A stretch of DNA of 7,286 nt from JAUVKA01 sp964465145 (GCA_964465145.1 CAYXJR010000140.1:1-7286), one strand, 5' to 3'. Counted from the stretch's first letter, positions 1 to 7,232 are shown. Program-made: numbers and translations. Notes: generated by a model from the sequence alone, not told the origin.

Positions 1-49
1 TTGTTTTTTTATTTTACTGAATTTCAATAGTTTACAAAATTATATACAC

Positions 50-2443
50 ATGAAATACAATAAAAGAAAAGCCTATTTTTTGGGTGCAGGACCTGTTGGG
101 TTGATTACAGCTTGGCAGATGTTAAAGAATGGTTGGGAAGTTGATTTATATGAAAAGCAAAATATTGTGGGGGGAATGTGCCGTACCTGGAAATGGGGCG
201 ATTTTCTTGTAGATGCCGGTCCTCACATTTTTCATACACCTGATGAAGAACTTGCGAAATTCTGGGAAAAGGAATTTGGAGACATCTTTATAAAGAATGA
301 ATTCTGGTGTAAAAATGTAAAAGGTGAACATTTTGATGAGTATTGGGATTATCCTCTATCATGGGAAAGTATTTCTCATTATCCTAACGATCTGAAAGAA
401 AAAATTATTAATGATTTGAAAGAACGTAATCCTGAGGACAAAGCAAATGCGAGAAACTACTCTGAATATATGGAAGCTGAAGTAGGTCCTACTTTAAGAA
501 AAATGTTCTTTGAAAAATATCCAAAAAAGATATGGGGCATAACTACAGATGAGATGACACCCGATTGGGCTCCTAAACGAGTAGAATTTAGAAATAAAGT
601 TACTCCTTTCTACCATAAACAATGGAATGCAGTAGGTAAATTTGGAACTGGTTGCGTCTATGATCGAATCCTTGAACATATTATATCTATGGGTGGAAAT
701 CTGCATCTTAATTGTGAAATTGAAGGCTTTACTCATGAGGATAAAAAAATTTCGAAAATTGCAATTAAAGGAAAAGAATCGGTTAATGTTAAAGAGACTG
801 ATGTCATTATCTCCAGTCTTCCTATAACAATCACTTCATCTTTTTTTGGACATAAAAGCGATTTGAAATTCAGGGGTATCTGCTCTGTTTATCTTGCATA
901 CAATCAACATGAGATACTTCCGGAAGGTGTTCAATGGTTATATTACGATTCTGAAAAAGTTTACTTTAATAGGATTACTGAGGCTAAAAAGTTATCCAGA
1001 TTTGTTTCACCTGAAAACAAATCTTTTATTACAGCTGAAATTACGTTTAGTCCTGGTGATGAGATCCATAAGATGGATCGCGAACTGCTTAAGCAAAAAG
1101 TTTCAGAACAGGTAGAATTTGTAGGTTTAGCTAAGCGGAATAAACTTATTGATATATCAATGAACTGGGAGTATTTTGTTTATCCACTTCAAAATTCAGG
1201 GTATCAGGAAGAATTAACTAAAACTAAAAATGTAATCTCAGAATGTCAGCAGTTATATTCATTAGGTTGTGGAGGGGATTTTAATTATGCAGATAGTCAA
1301 GTAATATTCCATAAATCTTTTGATCTAGTTGATATACTCTCAGGGAAAAGCTCCGCAAATGCACAAGTCATACGAAAATCAAGTAGTTGCACATTAAATC
1401 CAACTGTAAATATCAATGGTCGGAAAATTGGGAAAGGATCCTTGACATATATAATTGCAGAAGTTGGATTGAATCATAACAATAGTATGATTATTGCAAA
1501 AAAATTGATTGATGAGGCTAAAAAAAGAGGATGTGATGCAGTAAAATTTCAAACTTTCCAAGCCTCAGGCAGAGTTTCTAATAAAGTAAAATCTGTAAAG
1601 TATGCTGAAACTATTATAGGGACTCGGGAAACTTTGTTTGAAATGTTCGATCGATTATCATTAACTTTCGAAGAGCAAAAAGAACTTTTTGATTACGCGA
1701 GAGAAAAGGGGATTGAAGTTTTTTCAACTCCATTTGATTTTGAAAGTGTGGATTTATTAGAAAAATTAAACGTGAACCTTTATAAAATAGCTTCGATGGA
1801 TTTGGTTAACCTTCCCCTGATTAAATATGTAGCAGAGAAAGGGAAACCAATGATTATATCGACAGGTATGTCAACTTTAGGGCAGATTGAAGAGGCCGTA
1901 AATATTGTTTCACAGGCCGGTAATCCTAACCTTATGTTATTACACTGTAATTCATCTTACCCTGCTGCCCCTAAAGAAATGAATTTAAAAGTTATTGATA
2001 CTTTAAAGACGGCATTCAATATACCAGTGGGATTATCAGATCATACTCTTGGGCTTTTCGTGTCACACACTGCTGTTACTTTAGGGGCTGATATAATTGA
2101 ACGACACTTTACCTTGAGCAGATTAATGGAAGGCCCTGATCATATACTTTCTTCTGAGCCTAATGAGATGGGTGAATTGGTTAAAATGGTTTCAAGATTA
2201 AAGGAGATACTTGGAAATGGAGTAAAAAAAATACAGCCTAATGAATACGATACGATTAATACACAAAGGAAAAGTCTATATGCGGCTGTTGATATTTTAA
2301 AAGGACAGATAATAAATCGCGAGATGGTTGCCATCAAGGGGCCTGGAGGAGGTTTACTTCCACGGTATTTAGACATTGTAGTTGGTAGAGCTGCAAAACA
2401 GGATATTGAAGCGGATTATCCGATTACCTGGGATAATATATAA
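50..2443 (+). CDS. Fused UDP-galactopyranose-mutase-like FAD enzyme and NeuB-type nonulosonic acid synthase
   Basis: A 797-residue protein with two enzyme modules. Residues 1-430 form an FAD-dependent oxidoreductase/mutase-like domain: a dinucleotide-binding GAGPVG at 12-17, an acidic E35 ending the second strand, GGMCR at 41-45, and DAGPHIFHT at 55-63, which strongly resembles the UDP-galactopyranose mutase (UGM) signature. A KKIWG segment and the RVEFR motif at 177-181 match the UGM substrate-arginine region, and CGGDFNYADSQ from C407 closes the FAD fold. A linker of about 20 residues leads to a full NeuB module (separate entry). The reading frame is open across the junction, and no in-frame ATG near it could start NeuB separately. 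The ATG at 50 is the first in frame; there is no Shine-Dalgarno sequence. The frame stays open back to the window edge, so an upstream non-ATG start cannot be excluded. The NeuB reaction is well supported; what the FAD half acts on is unknown. It is probably cytoplasmic, since no signal peptide or membrane segment is evident. Confidence 0.9.
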   Translation: MKYNKRKAYFLGAGPVGLITAWQMLKNGWEVDLYEKQNIVGGMCRTWKWGDFLVDAGPHIFHTPDEELAKFWEKEFGDIFIKNEFWCKNVKGEHFDEYWDYPLSWESISHYPNDLKEKIINDLKERNPEDKANARNYSEYMEAEVGPTLRKMFFEKYPKKIWGITTDEMTPDWAPKRVEFRNKVTPFYHKQWNAVGKFGTGCVYDRILEHIISMGGNLHLNCEIEGFTHEDKKISKIAIKGKESVNVKETDVIISSLPITITSSFFGHKSDLKFRGICSVYLAYNQHEILPEGVQWLYYDSEKVYFNRITEAKKLSRFVSPENKSFITAEITFSPGDEIHKMDRELLKQKVSEQVEFVGLAKRNKLIDISMNWEYFVYPLQNSGYQEELTKTKNVISECQQLYSLGCGGDFNYADSQVIFHKSFDLVDILSGKSSANAQVIRKSSSCTLNPTVNINGRKIGKGSLTYIIAEVGLNHNNSMIIAKKLIDEAKKRGCDAVKFQTFQASGRVSNKVKSVKYAETIIGTRETLFEMFDRLSLTFEEQKELFDYAREKGIEVFSTPFDFESVDLLEKLNVNLYKIASMDLVNLPLIKYVAEKGKPMIISTGMSTLGQIEEAVNIVSQAGNPNLMLLHCNSSYPAAPKEMNLKVIDTLKTAFNIPVGLSDHTLGLFVSHTAVTLGADIIERHFTLSRLMEGPDHILSSEPNEMGELVKMVSRLKEILGNGVKKIQPNEYDTINTQRKSLYAAVDILKGQIINREMVAIKGPGGGLLPRYLDIVVGRAAKQDIEADYPITWDNI
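1406..2443 (+). other. NeuB-type synthase module with C-terminal SAF (antifreeze-like) domain
   Basis: This is the C-terminal part of the fused protein, about residues 453-797 and the length of a normal stand-alone NeuB. The family condenses phosphoenolpyruvate with a hexosamine-type sugar to make a nonulosonic acid. By eye against Neisseria meningitidis NeuB, the TIM barrel keeps IAEVGLNHN (E471, equivalent to E25), VKFQTF (K53), FSTPFD (T110), YKIAS (K129, S132), LLHCNSSYP, the metal-binding histidines in LSDHT and ERHFT (H215, H236), and the Asp of GPDH (D247). The barrel is followed by a SAF domain running from RKSLYAA to the terminal PITWDNI. Two differences stand out: YKIASMD has Asp where NmNeuB has the Glu of GSGE (E134), and IKGPGGG replaces KRPGNG, removing the arginine equivalent to R314. 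Whether the sugar made is sialic, legionaminic or another acid cannot be told from sequence alone. Confidence 0.88.
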
Positions 2444-2461
2444 ACATTTAAAGTTTTAATC

Positions 2462-3223
2462 ATGAAATTTAAAAATAAAATTGTACTTATTACAGGAGCT
2501 TCAGGGCAACTCGGACGTCAATATTGCAAGGCTTTTGCTAATGAAGGCGCAACAATTATGGTCTCTGATTTAAATATAAATGATTGCAGACTAGTTGTTT
2601 CTAATTTAAAAACTGAAGCCCCTCATCAGGCATTATCATTAGATGTTTCAGATCCTTTTTCTGTAAAAAATGCATTTTATGAGATTAAACAAAAGTTTGG
2701 AACTATAGACATCATTATAAATAACGCAGGAATTTCAGTTTTTAAACCATTTGAAGAAAGAACTTTTGATGAATTCATGAATGTTTTTAAAGTCAATGCT
2801 GGTGGAACATTTCTTTGTATTCAGGAAGGATCAAAACTAATGCGTGAAACAAATAACAAAGGAAATATAATTAATATTGGATCTATACATGGTATTGTGA
2901 GTGGTGATCCAAGGATATATGCAGAGGGAGATAGAAAAACGCCTGAATGCTATGGGGCATCCAAGGCTGCAATCATACATATGACGAAGTATTTTGCTGT
3001 ACATCTAGCAGAGTATGGTATTAGGGTGAACTGTATCAGCCCAGGCGGTGTTTTCAATAATCAGAAAGAAAATTTTGTAAAAAATTATTGTGACCGTACA
3101 CCAATGGGAAGAATGGCAAATGAAACAGAAATGACGGCAACAGCTCTATATCTTGCATCCGAAGGAGCTAGTTATGTTACTGGCCAGAATATAACAGTTG
3201 ATGGGGGCTGGACAAGTTGGTAA
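2462..3223 (+). CDS. Short-chain dehydrogenase/reductase, PtmA-like
   Basis: A 253-residue classical-length SDR with a complete set of motifs: cofactor-binding TGASGQLG at 11-18, NNAG at 87-90, catalytic S141 in the GSIHG segment, and Y164/K168 in YGASK. The C-terminal end, VTGQNITVDGGWTSW, is typical of the family. The stretch between S141 and Y164 is longer than in most SDRs and contains DPRIYAEGDRKTPECY, a layout I recall from PtmA-like proteins of flagellin-glycan (legionaminic acid) loci. The expected activity is NAD(P)-dependent oxidation or reduction of a sugar hydroxyl or keto group; the substrate is unknown. The gene starts 18 nt after the NeuB-fusion stop codon, so the two are probably co-transcribed. 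No Shine-Dalgarno sequence is visible before the ATG. The SDR assignment is firm; the PtmA-like label is a by-eye resemblance. Confidence 0.9.
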   Translation: MKFKNKIVLITGASGQLGRQYCKAFANEGATIMVSDLNINDCRLVVSNLKTEAPHQALSLDVSDPFSVKNAFYEIKQKFGTIDIIINNAGISVFKPFEERTFDEFMNVFKVNAGGTFLCIQEGSKLMRETNNKGNIINIGSIHGIVSGDPRIYAEGDRKTPECYGASKAAIIHMTKYFAVHLAEYGIRVNCISPGGVFNNQKENFVKNYCDRTPMGRMANETEMTATALYLASEGASYVTGQNITVDGGWTSW

Positions 3224-3243
3224 TATTTTTAAATCAAAAATAT
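3223..3243. repeat. A/T-only inverted repeat after the SDR gene
   Basis: Perfect 8-bp arms (ATATTTTT and AAAAATAT) flank a 5-nt loop, beginning at the last base of the SDR stop codon. With no G:C pair the hairpin would be weak. It could be a feeble terminator or mRNA-stability element, or simply chance in A/T-rich DNA. Confidence 0.25.
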
Positions 3244-3304
3244 ATTTTAGTTTTACGATTATTCCTACCAATTTACACTGGTGAGCTTTAATAAACGAAT
3301 AGAA

Positions 3305-4483
3305 ATGAAAAAAAAAAGTAATGTAGATATAATTGATAATGTAGAATTTCTTACAAAATGGCTCGATGAAGCAGAAATTTTTGCGAAAGAAATTCGCACT
3401 TTATCCAAAAATGCTGATGGATTGTCTATTTACACTATTGGAACAACAGTAAAAAAAACCAAGAATAACCAACCATATTTCACTCCGATTAGGAAAGTAT
3501 CTCATGGATATATCGGAGGTTCAATTGTTTTTTCACAGACACAAGCCATCCTTCTTTGTAAAAAAATTGATGGATTGGTTGATCAGATTTTTGTTGATTC
3601 AGAGAAAAAAACTCCAATCACACTAGGATATGACATATCTGTACTATCGTATTTCAATCTCGAAATTCCTGCACATAAAACAAATGCCCGTGTTCATGTG
3701 GAAATGGGAAATTTAAGTACTGCTTGTCAACTCCATATTACAAAAAGTCATTTCCAGGAGTATAAACCTAATGATATAACAGTTGAAACTGTATGGCATT
3801 TCCTTTCCAACAGATATCATACATTAAGTGGAAAGCGGGCTGCCATAATTGGTGCTGGAAATATTGGGTTTAAATTGGCTCTTAAATTAGTGGAAAGTGG
3901 ATGTCATGTAGAATTGGTACGAAGAGATTCATGGAGGGGAACACATTTGGCAGACACTATTAATATTGTAAAGCCTCAGTCTACAATTGCAATTGCTCAT
4001 TTCAATCCAAATCCACTACAAGCTTCTTTATTTTGCGATATCATTATTGGGTGTACGAATGGAACCCCTGTCATAACATGGGAAATGATCCAATGTATGA
4101 AGCCCGACGGAATTATAATTGATGTTGGTAAAGGAACTATATATAATGATGCTGTTCAACTGGCAGTTAAAAATAAAATACAGATAATCAGGTGTGACAT
4201 TACTCCTGCTATGGATGGACTTGTTTCTACTATAAAAAGAACGCAGATTATAGTGGAACAGAAAATGGGACGAAAAGAAATCGCAAAAGGGGTTTTCATC
4301 ATTTCCGGGGGTTTTATGGGCTCTTTAGGCGATATTGTTGTAGATGATTTTAATAATCCCAAGAATATAATAGGGGTGGCTAATGGATTCGGAGATTGGG
4401 TTAAAGATTTGACAAAAAATGATCATGAAAATATATCTCTGGTAAAGAGTATAATACTTTTTGCAGAAAGAAACGCCGAATAA
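3305..4483 (+). CDS. NAD(P)-binding Rossmann-fold protein, function unknown
   Basis: A 392-residue protein that I cannot assign to a named family. The C-terminal half has a clear dinucleotide-binding motif, GAGNIG at residues 183-188. The second strand ends in VRRD (R206, R207) instead of an acidic residue, which would favour NADP(H). The following segments, DIIIGCTNGTPVI and MKPDGIIIDVGKG, are laid out like the cofactor domain of S-adenosylhomocysteine hydrolase, methylene-THF dehydrogenase or shikimate dehydrogenase-like enzymes. Residues 1-175 would be the catalytic or substrate domain; no known motif is apparent there. The two-domain layout suggests a dehydrogenase. The ATG at 3305 was chosen as start (MKKKSNVD). 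An in-frame GTG at 3281 would add eight residues, but neither start has a Shine-Dalgarno sequence. The gene lies 81 nt after the SDR gene. Its place between sugar-acid genes suggests a role in the same pathway, but that is inference. Confidence 0.75.
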   Translation: MKKKSNVDIIDNVEFLTKWLDEAEIFAKEIRTLSKNADGLSIYTIGTTVKKTKNNQPYFTPIRKVSHGYIGGSIVFSQTQAILLCKKIDGLVDQIFVDSEKKTPITLGYDISVLSYFNLEIPAHKTNARVHVEMGNLSTACQLHITKSHFQEYKPNDITVETVWHFLSNRYHTLSGKRAAIIGAGNIGFKLALKLVESGCHVELVRRDSWRGTHLADTINIVKPQSTIAIAHFNPNPLQASLFCDIIIGCTNGTPVITWEMIQCMKPDGIIIDVGKGTIYNDAVQLAVKNKIQIIRCDITPAMDGLVSTIKRTQIIVEQKMGRKEIAKGVFIISGGFMGSLGDIVVDDFNNPKNIIGVANGFGDWVKDLTKNDHENISLVKSIILFAERNAE

Positions 4484-4586
4484 ATATTGTAACAACCTTA
4501 ATTTCTGAAAAGAACATTTCTCACAAAAAAAGAGTTTGATCTCAACCTATTCTCAATTTAATTAACACATTAAAAAAAATACTCAA

Positions 4587-5612
4587 ATGAAGCAAAATTC
4601 TTACGTAAAGATCTCTGATGCCCTGCATCCAAACACTTCTTCAGTAACTAGATTTCAATCAATTGTAAATATCCCTGACGAAGAAGATTATTCTATTGTA
4701 GATGAAATAATCAAGATTAACAAGAACATTGGTTCAAAGGATCCTGGTGGTGCATGGAAGTATTATAATGAAAACACTCGAAAGGAATATGTAGATGCCT
4801 TAAATATAAATGACAGGGAAGTATTAGCAAAATTGTTTTCTAATCTTTTTCAGAACTGTTGTAGCAGTGCGATAATAACACCAAGTATAAACGTAGCTAG
4901 CAGCAGTAATTTGGCTAGTCAAATGCTTTGGGATTTAGATGCTTTAGCTGAATTTAGCGACTTACAATATGATGACTCCATTCTTCATACCCCAAAAGTA
5001 GGATCTCCATTCGGAATTAAATACAAAAATTTTGAAATTTTACCGGATAGCGCCCGACACCTTCACTTTGCTCAAAAACTAATTGAATTGAATTCAACTT
5101 CTAATGGTAATATTCTCGAAATTGGAGGTGGTTACGGTGGATTGATTTATTTCTTGAAAAAAATGGGATTTAAAGACACTTATTTTAATATAGACTTGCC
5201 TGAAACTCTATATGTATGTTATTATTATTTAAAGAAAAACAAGATAAAATGTGAGTTTTTGACTGAAAATATAACCATAAAAGAAGATACTGTTTATTTG
5301 ATCCCCTCAATCATTTATAAGAATGTGATTTCAAATATAAATTTTGACGTATTTTTTAATTCTGCATCACTCAGTGAAATGGCGTTACCCGTTGCAGAAG
5401 ATTATATAGAAATGGTGAATTTAAAGAGACCCGAATATATTCTACATTGCAATTCTAATTATTTGGCATTCCCAGATTCTGTTATACATATTGAAATTTT
5501 AGCAAGGAATTTCCCAATTGATAACACTATATATAGAAAAATATACCAACAAATATCTCCTTTTCAAGGTGCTTCTGGTAGATATCGTCAATTTCTTTAT
5601 CAATTGAAATAG
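4587..5612 (+). CDS. Putative sugar O-methyltransferase (SAM-dependent)
   Basis: A 341-residue class I methyltransferase. Motif I is ILEIGGGYGG at residues 176-185, followed by FNIDLPE with D203 at the end of the second strand, the usual ribose-binding acid. NSASLSEM at 258-265 is characteristic of the bacterial putative sugar O-methyltransferase group found in O-antigen and sialic-acid-type loci, which I recall under the name methyltran_NanM. The N-terminal 170 residues precede the Rossmann core and probably form a family-specific cap. It would transfer a methyl group from SAM to a hydroxyl of a sugar, either the nonulosonic acid made here or a residue of the finished glycan. It sits after a 103-nt gap, the widest in the window, where I see no convincing promoter or terminator. 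The gap to the next gene is 34 nt. The fold is confident; the acceptor is unknown. Confidence 0.82.
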   Translation: MKQNSYVKISDALHPNTSSVTRFQSIVNIPDEEDYSIVDEIIKINKNIGSKDPGGAWKYYNENTRKEYVDALNINDREVLAKLFSNLFQNCCSSAIITPSINVASSSNLASQMLWDLDALAEFSDLQYDDSILHTPKVGSPFGIKYKNFEILPDSARHLHFAQKLIELNSTSNGNILEIGGGYGGLIYFLKKMGFKDTYFNIDLPETLYVCYYYLKKNKIKCEFLTENITIKEDTVYLIPSIIYKNVISNINFDVFFNSASLSEMALPVAEDYIEMVNLKRPEYILHCNSNYLAFPDSVIHIEILARNFPIDNTIYRKIYQQISPFQGASGRYRQFLYQLK

Positions 5613-5646
5613 ATATTTTACTAATATCAGCAAGACATACTAGATT

Positions 5647-6339
5647 ATGAATATTTATACAGTTATACCAGCCAGAGGTGGTAGTAAAAGTATCCCAAAC
5701 AAAAATATTAAACTACTAAACGGTAGGCCCTTGATAGAATATTCAATAAAGTATTCTCTCGCATGTTCTTTAGTAAATCATACGGTAGTGTCTACGAATT
5801 CTCCTGAAATTGCTGCTATTGCAATGGCTTGTGGAGCAGAGGTTCCCTTCTTACGTCCAATAAATCTTGCACAGGATTTAACACCAGATTACCCAGTTTT
5901 TGATCATGCATTAAAATTATTGGAAGGCCTAACAGGCAAGCAGATTGATTTAATTGTCTTATTGCGCTCAACCTCACCATTGAGACCAGCTAGTTTGATT
6001 GAGAGAGGTATTCAGTTAATGAAAGATTTTCCAGAAGCGAGTTCTATTAGAAGTGTAACCAAATCTACTGAGCATCCTTTTCGTCAGTGGAAATTAGAAG
6101 GCGATTTTATAGTAGGTTACGAAACGAGTATTAGTGAGCCTTACAATATCCCAAGACAAGAATTGCCAGCTGTCTATTTCCAAACTGGAGATTTGGAAAT
6201 TATCAGACGCGAAACATTGTTAAATGGGTCTGTTTCTGGAAATAATATTTTGCCATTAATTATCGATCCTGAGGATATGGTCGATATTGACAATATGGCT
6301 GATTGGGTTGAAGCTGAGAAAAGGATAAAAAATTCTTAA
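5647..6339 (+). CDS. neuA: CMP-nonulosonic acid synthetase (acylneuraminate cytidylyltransferase, NeuA type)
   Basis: A 230-residue cytidylyltransferase, the size of the stand-alone catalytic domain of NeuA-type enzymes. It transfers CMP from CTP to a nonulosonic acid, giving the activated donor for a glycosyltransferase. The nucleotide-binding signature IPARGGSKSIPNKN spans residues 7-20. LLRSTSPLRP follows in the middle of the protein, then YFQTGDLEIIRR. The C-terminal DMVDIDNMADW carries the paired aspartates that bind Mg2+ in the family. The IPNKN and VDIDxxxDW forms fit acylneuraminate, legionaminate (PtmB) or pseudaminate (PseF) enzymes better than the KDO enzyme KdsB. Together with the NeuB module upstream it forms the core of a nonulosonic acid pathway. 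The gene symbol reflects the family; the exact sugar is not determined. The ATG at 5647 gives the expected N-terminus, with the signature starting within ten residues. No C-terminal esterase or phosphatase extension is present. Confidence 0.92.
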   Translation: MNIYTVIPARGGSKSIPNKNIKLLNGRPLIEYSIKYSLACSLVNHTVVSTNSPEIAAIAMACGAEVPFLRPINLAQDLTPDYPVFDHALKLLEGLTGKQIDLIVLLRSTSPLRPASLIERGIQLMKDFPEASSIRSVTKSTEHPFRQWKLEGDFIVGYETSISEPYNIPRQELPAVYFQTGDLEIIRRETLLNGSVSGNNILPLIIDPEDMVDIDNMADWVEAEKRIKNS

Positions 6340-6341
6340 AA

Positions 6342-7232
6342 ATGAAGGAAAAGGACAAAATATGCTTAGGGACTGTAAAACTTGGAATCCCAGATTACGG
6401 TTTTTCTTCAAGAAAAAAAATCGGCACATTTGATGCTATAGATTTTTTAAATCAGGTTGGATTAGTGGGCATTGATAAGTTCGATACATCTCCCAGATAT
6501 GGGGAAAGTGAAAGTATTTTAGGAAAATATATATGTCAGACGATTAAAAAACCTTTTATAAGTTCGAAGATTGATAACATAATTCCTAATCGAACCGACA
6601 CTTATAAAATGATGTTGGAAAGTGTTAAGTCATCGTTAGAAAAATTACATCTGGAAAAAATTGATATCTGCTATCTTCATCAAAATGAAATAAATATTAT
6701 TTCTAATCCTTATGTTCATGATGGTTTAAAAAGATTAAAGAAAGAGGGTCTAATTGAGAAAGCAGGTGCTTCAGTATATAGCCATGAAGAATGTGCATAT
6801 GCACTCCAATGTGGAATATTTGATTTTATTCAGGTTCCGTTAAATGTATTTGATATTAGCTTTTACGATCGATTTATTAAAGAAAACCAAACTCCTGTCC
6901 GCTTTGTGGCGAGATCTCTATTACTTCAAGGGATTTTGATTAATAGAGAACAAATTATCAAGCGTATAACCTCAGCTAACGAAATACTAACATATTTATC
7001 AAAATTAGATATTATTGCTCAAGAGAATAATATTTCGACACTTCAAATGGCTTTAGGATTTGTTTATTCTTTGAAAAATATTGACCATTACATATTAGGA
7101 ACGACTTCTATTAATAACTTGAAGATGAATAAACAATACTTAAAAGAAAAATTACCGATTGATATATTCTCATTAATTTATGAATTAGCATTACAACGCA
7201 AAAGCTGGTCTAATCCCAGAAATTGGAAATAA
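6342..7232 (+). CDS. Aldo/keto reductase
   Basis: A 296-residue AKR-superfamily TIM-barrel oxidoreductase. The catalytic tetrad is complete and normally spaced: D48 and Y53 in DTSPRYGES, K76 in SSKID, and H113 in CYLHQNE. Other family features are LGTVKLG near the N-terminus, KFDTSPRYGESESILGKY, a segment reading IQVPLNVFD, and GTTSINNL near the C-terminus, where NADPH-binding residues normally lie. The expected reaction is NADPH-dependent reduction of a carbonyl, or the reverse, on a sugar or sugar acid; the substrate cannot be told from sequence. The ATG lies 2 nt after the neuA stop codon, so translation is probably coupled and the two products probably act in one pathway. There is no Shine-Dalgarno sequence. 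The protein looks complete at both ends. Confidence 0.9.
   Translation: MKEKDKICLGTVKLGIPDYGFSSRKKIGTFDAIDFLNQVGLVGIDKFDTSPRYGESESILGKYICQTIKKPFISSKIDNIIPNRTDTYKMMLESVKSSLEKLHLEKIDICYLHQNEINIISNPYVHDGLKRLKKEGLIEKAGASVYSHEECAYALQCGIFDFIQVPLNVFDISFYDRFIKENQTPVRFVARSLLLQGILINREQIIKRITSANEILTYLSKLDIIAQENNISTLQMALGFVYSLKNIDHYILGTTSINNLKMNKQYLKEKLPIDIFSLIYELALQRKSWSNPRNWK

Noticed and set aside
1..49. Possible end of an upstream gene: frame 1 is open from base 1 to a TAG at 28-30.
   Set aside because: Only nine codons of low-complexity sequence are visible, too little to support a coding call. No promoter consensus is convincing here either.
1359..1397. Out-of-frame ATG in the linker region that might start a separate NeuB or mark a frameshift.
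   Set aside because: It runs only 12 codons to a TAA and is not in the NeuB frame. The long frame is continuous through the junction.
2140..2376. Reverse-strand open frame of 78 codons inside the NeuB module.
   Set aside because: It lies entirely opposite well-conserved NeuB sequence and its translation looks like no protein family. The other short frames overlapping real genes were dropped for the same reason.
3281..3304. GTG at 3281 as the start of the NAD(P)-binding protein.
   Set aside because: It adds only eight unremarkable residues. The ATG at 3305 is the more usual start codon, and neither has a Shine-Dalgarno sequence. It remains possible.
4484..4586. Possible promoter before the methyltransferase gene (TTTG at 4535-4538).
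   Set aside because: No TAnnTTTG element follows at the spacing expected for a Bacteroidota promoter, and the stretch is simply A/T-rich.
5647..6339. KdsB (KDO cytidylyltransferase) as an alternative identity.
   Set aside because: The IPARGGSKSIPNKN and VDIDNMADW forms fit NeuA-type enzymes better, and the partner upstream is a NeuB-type synthase rather than KdsA.
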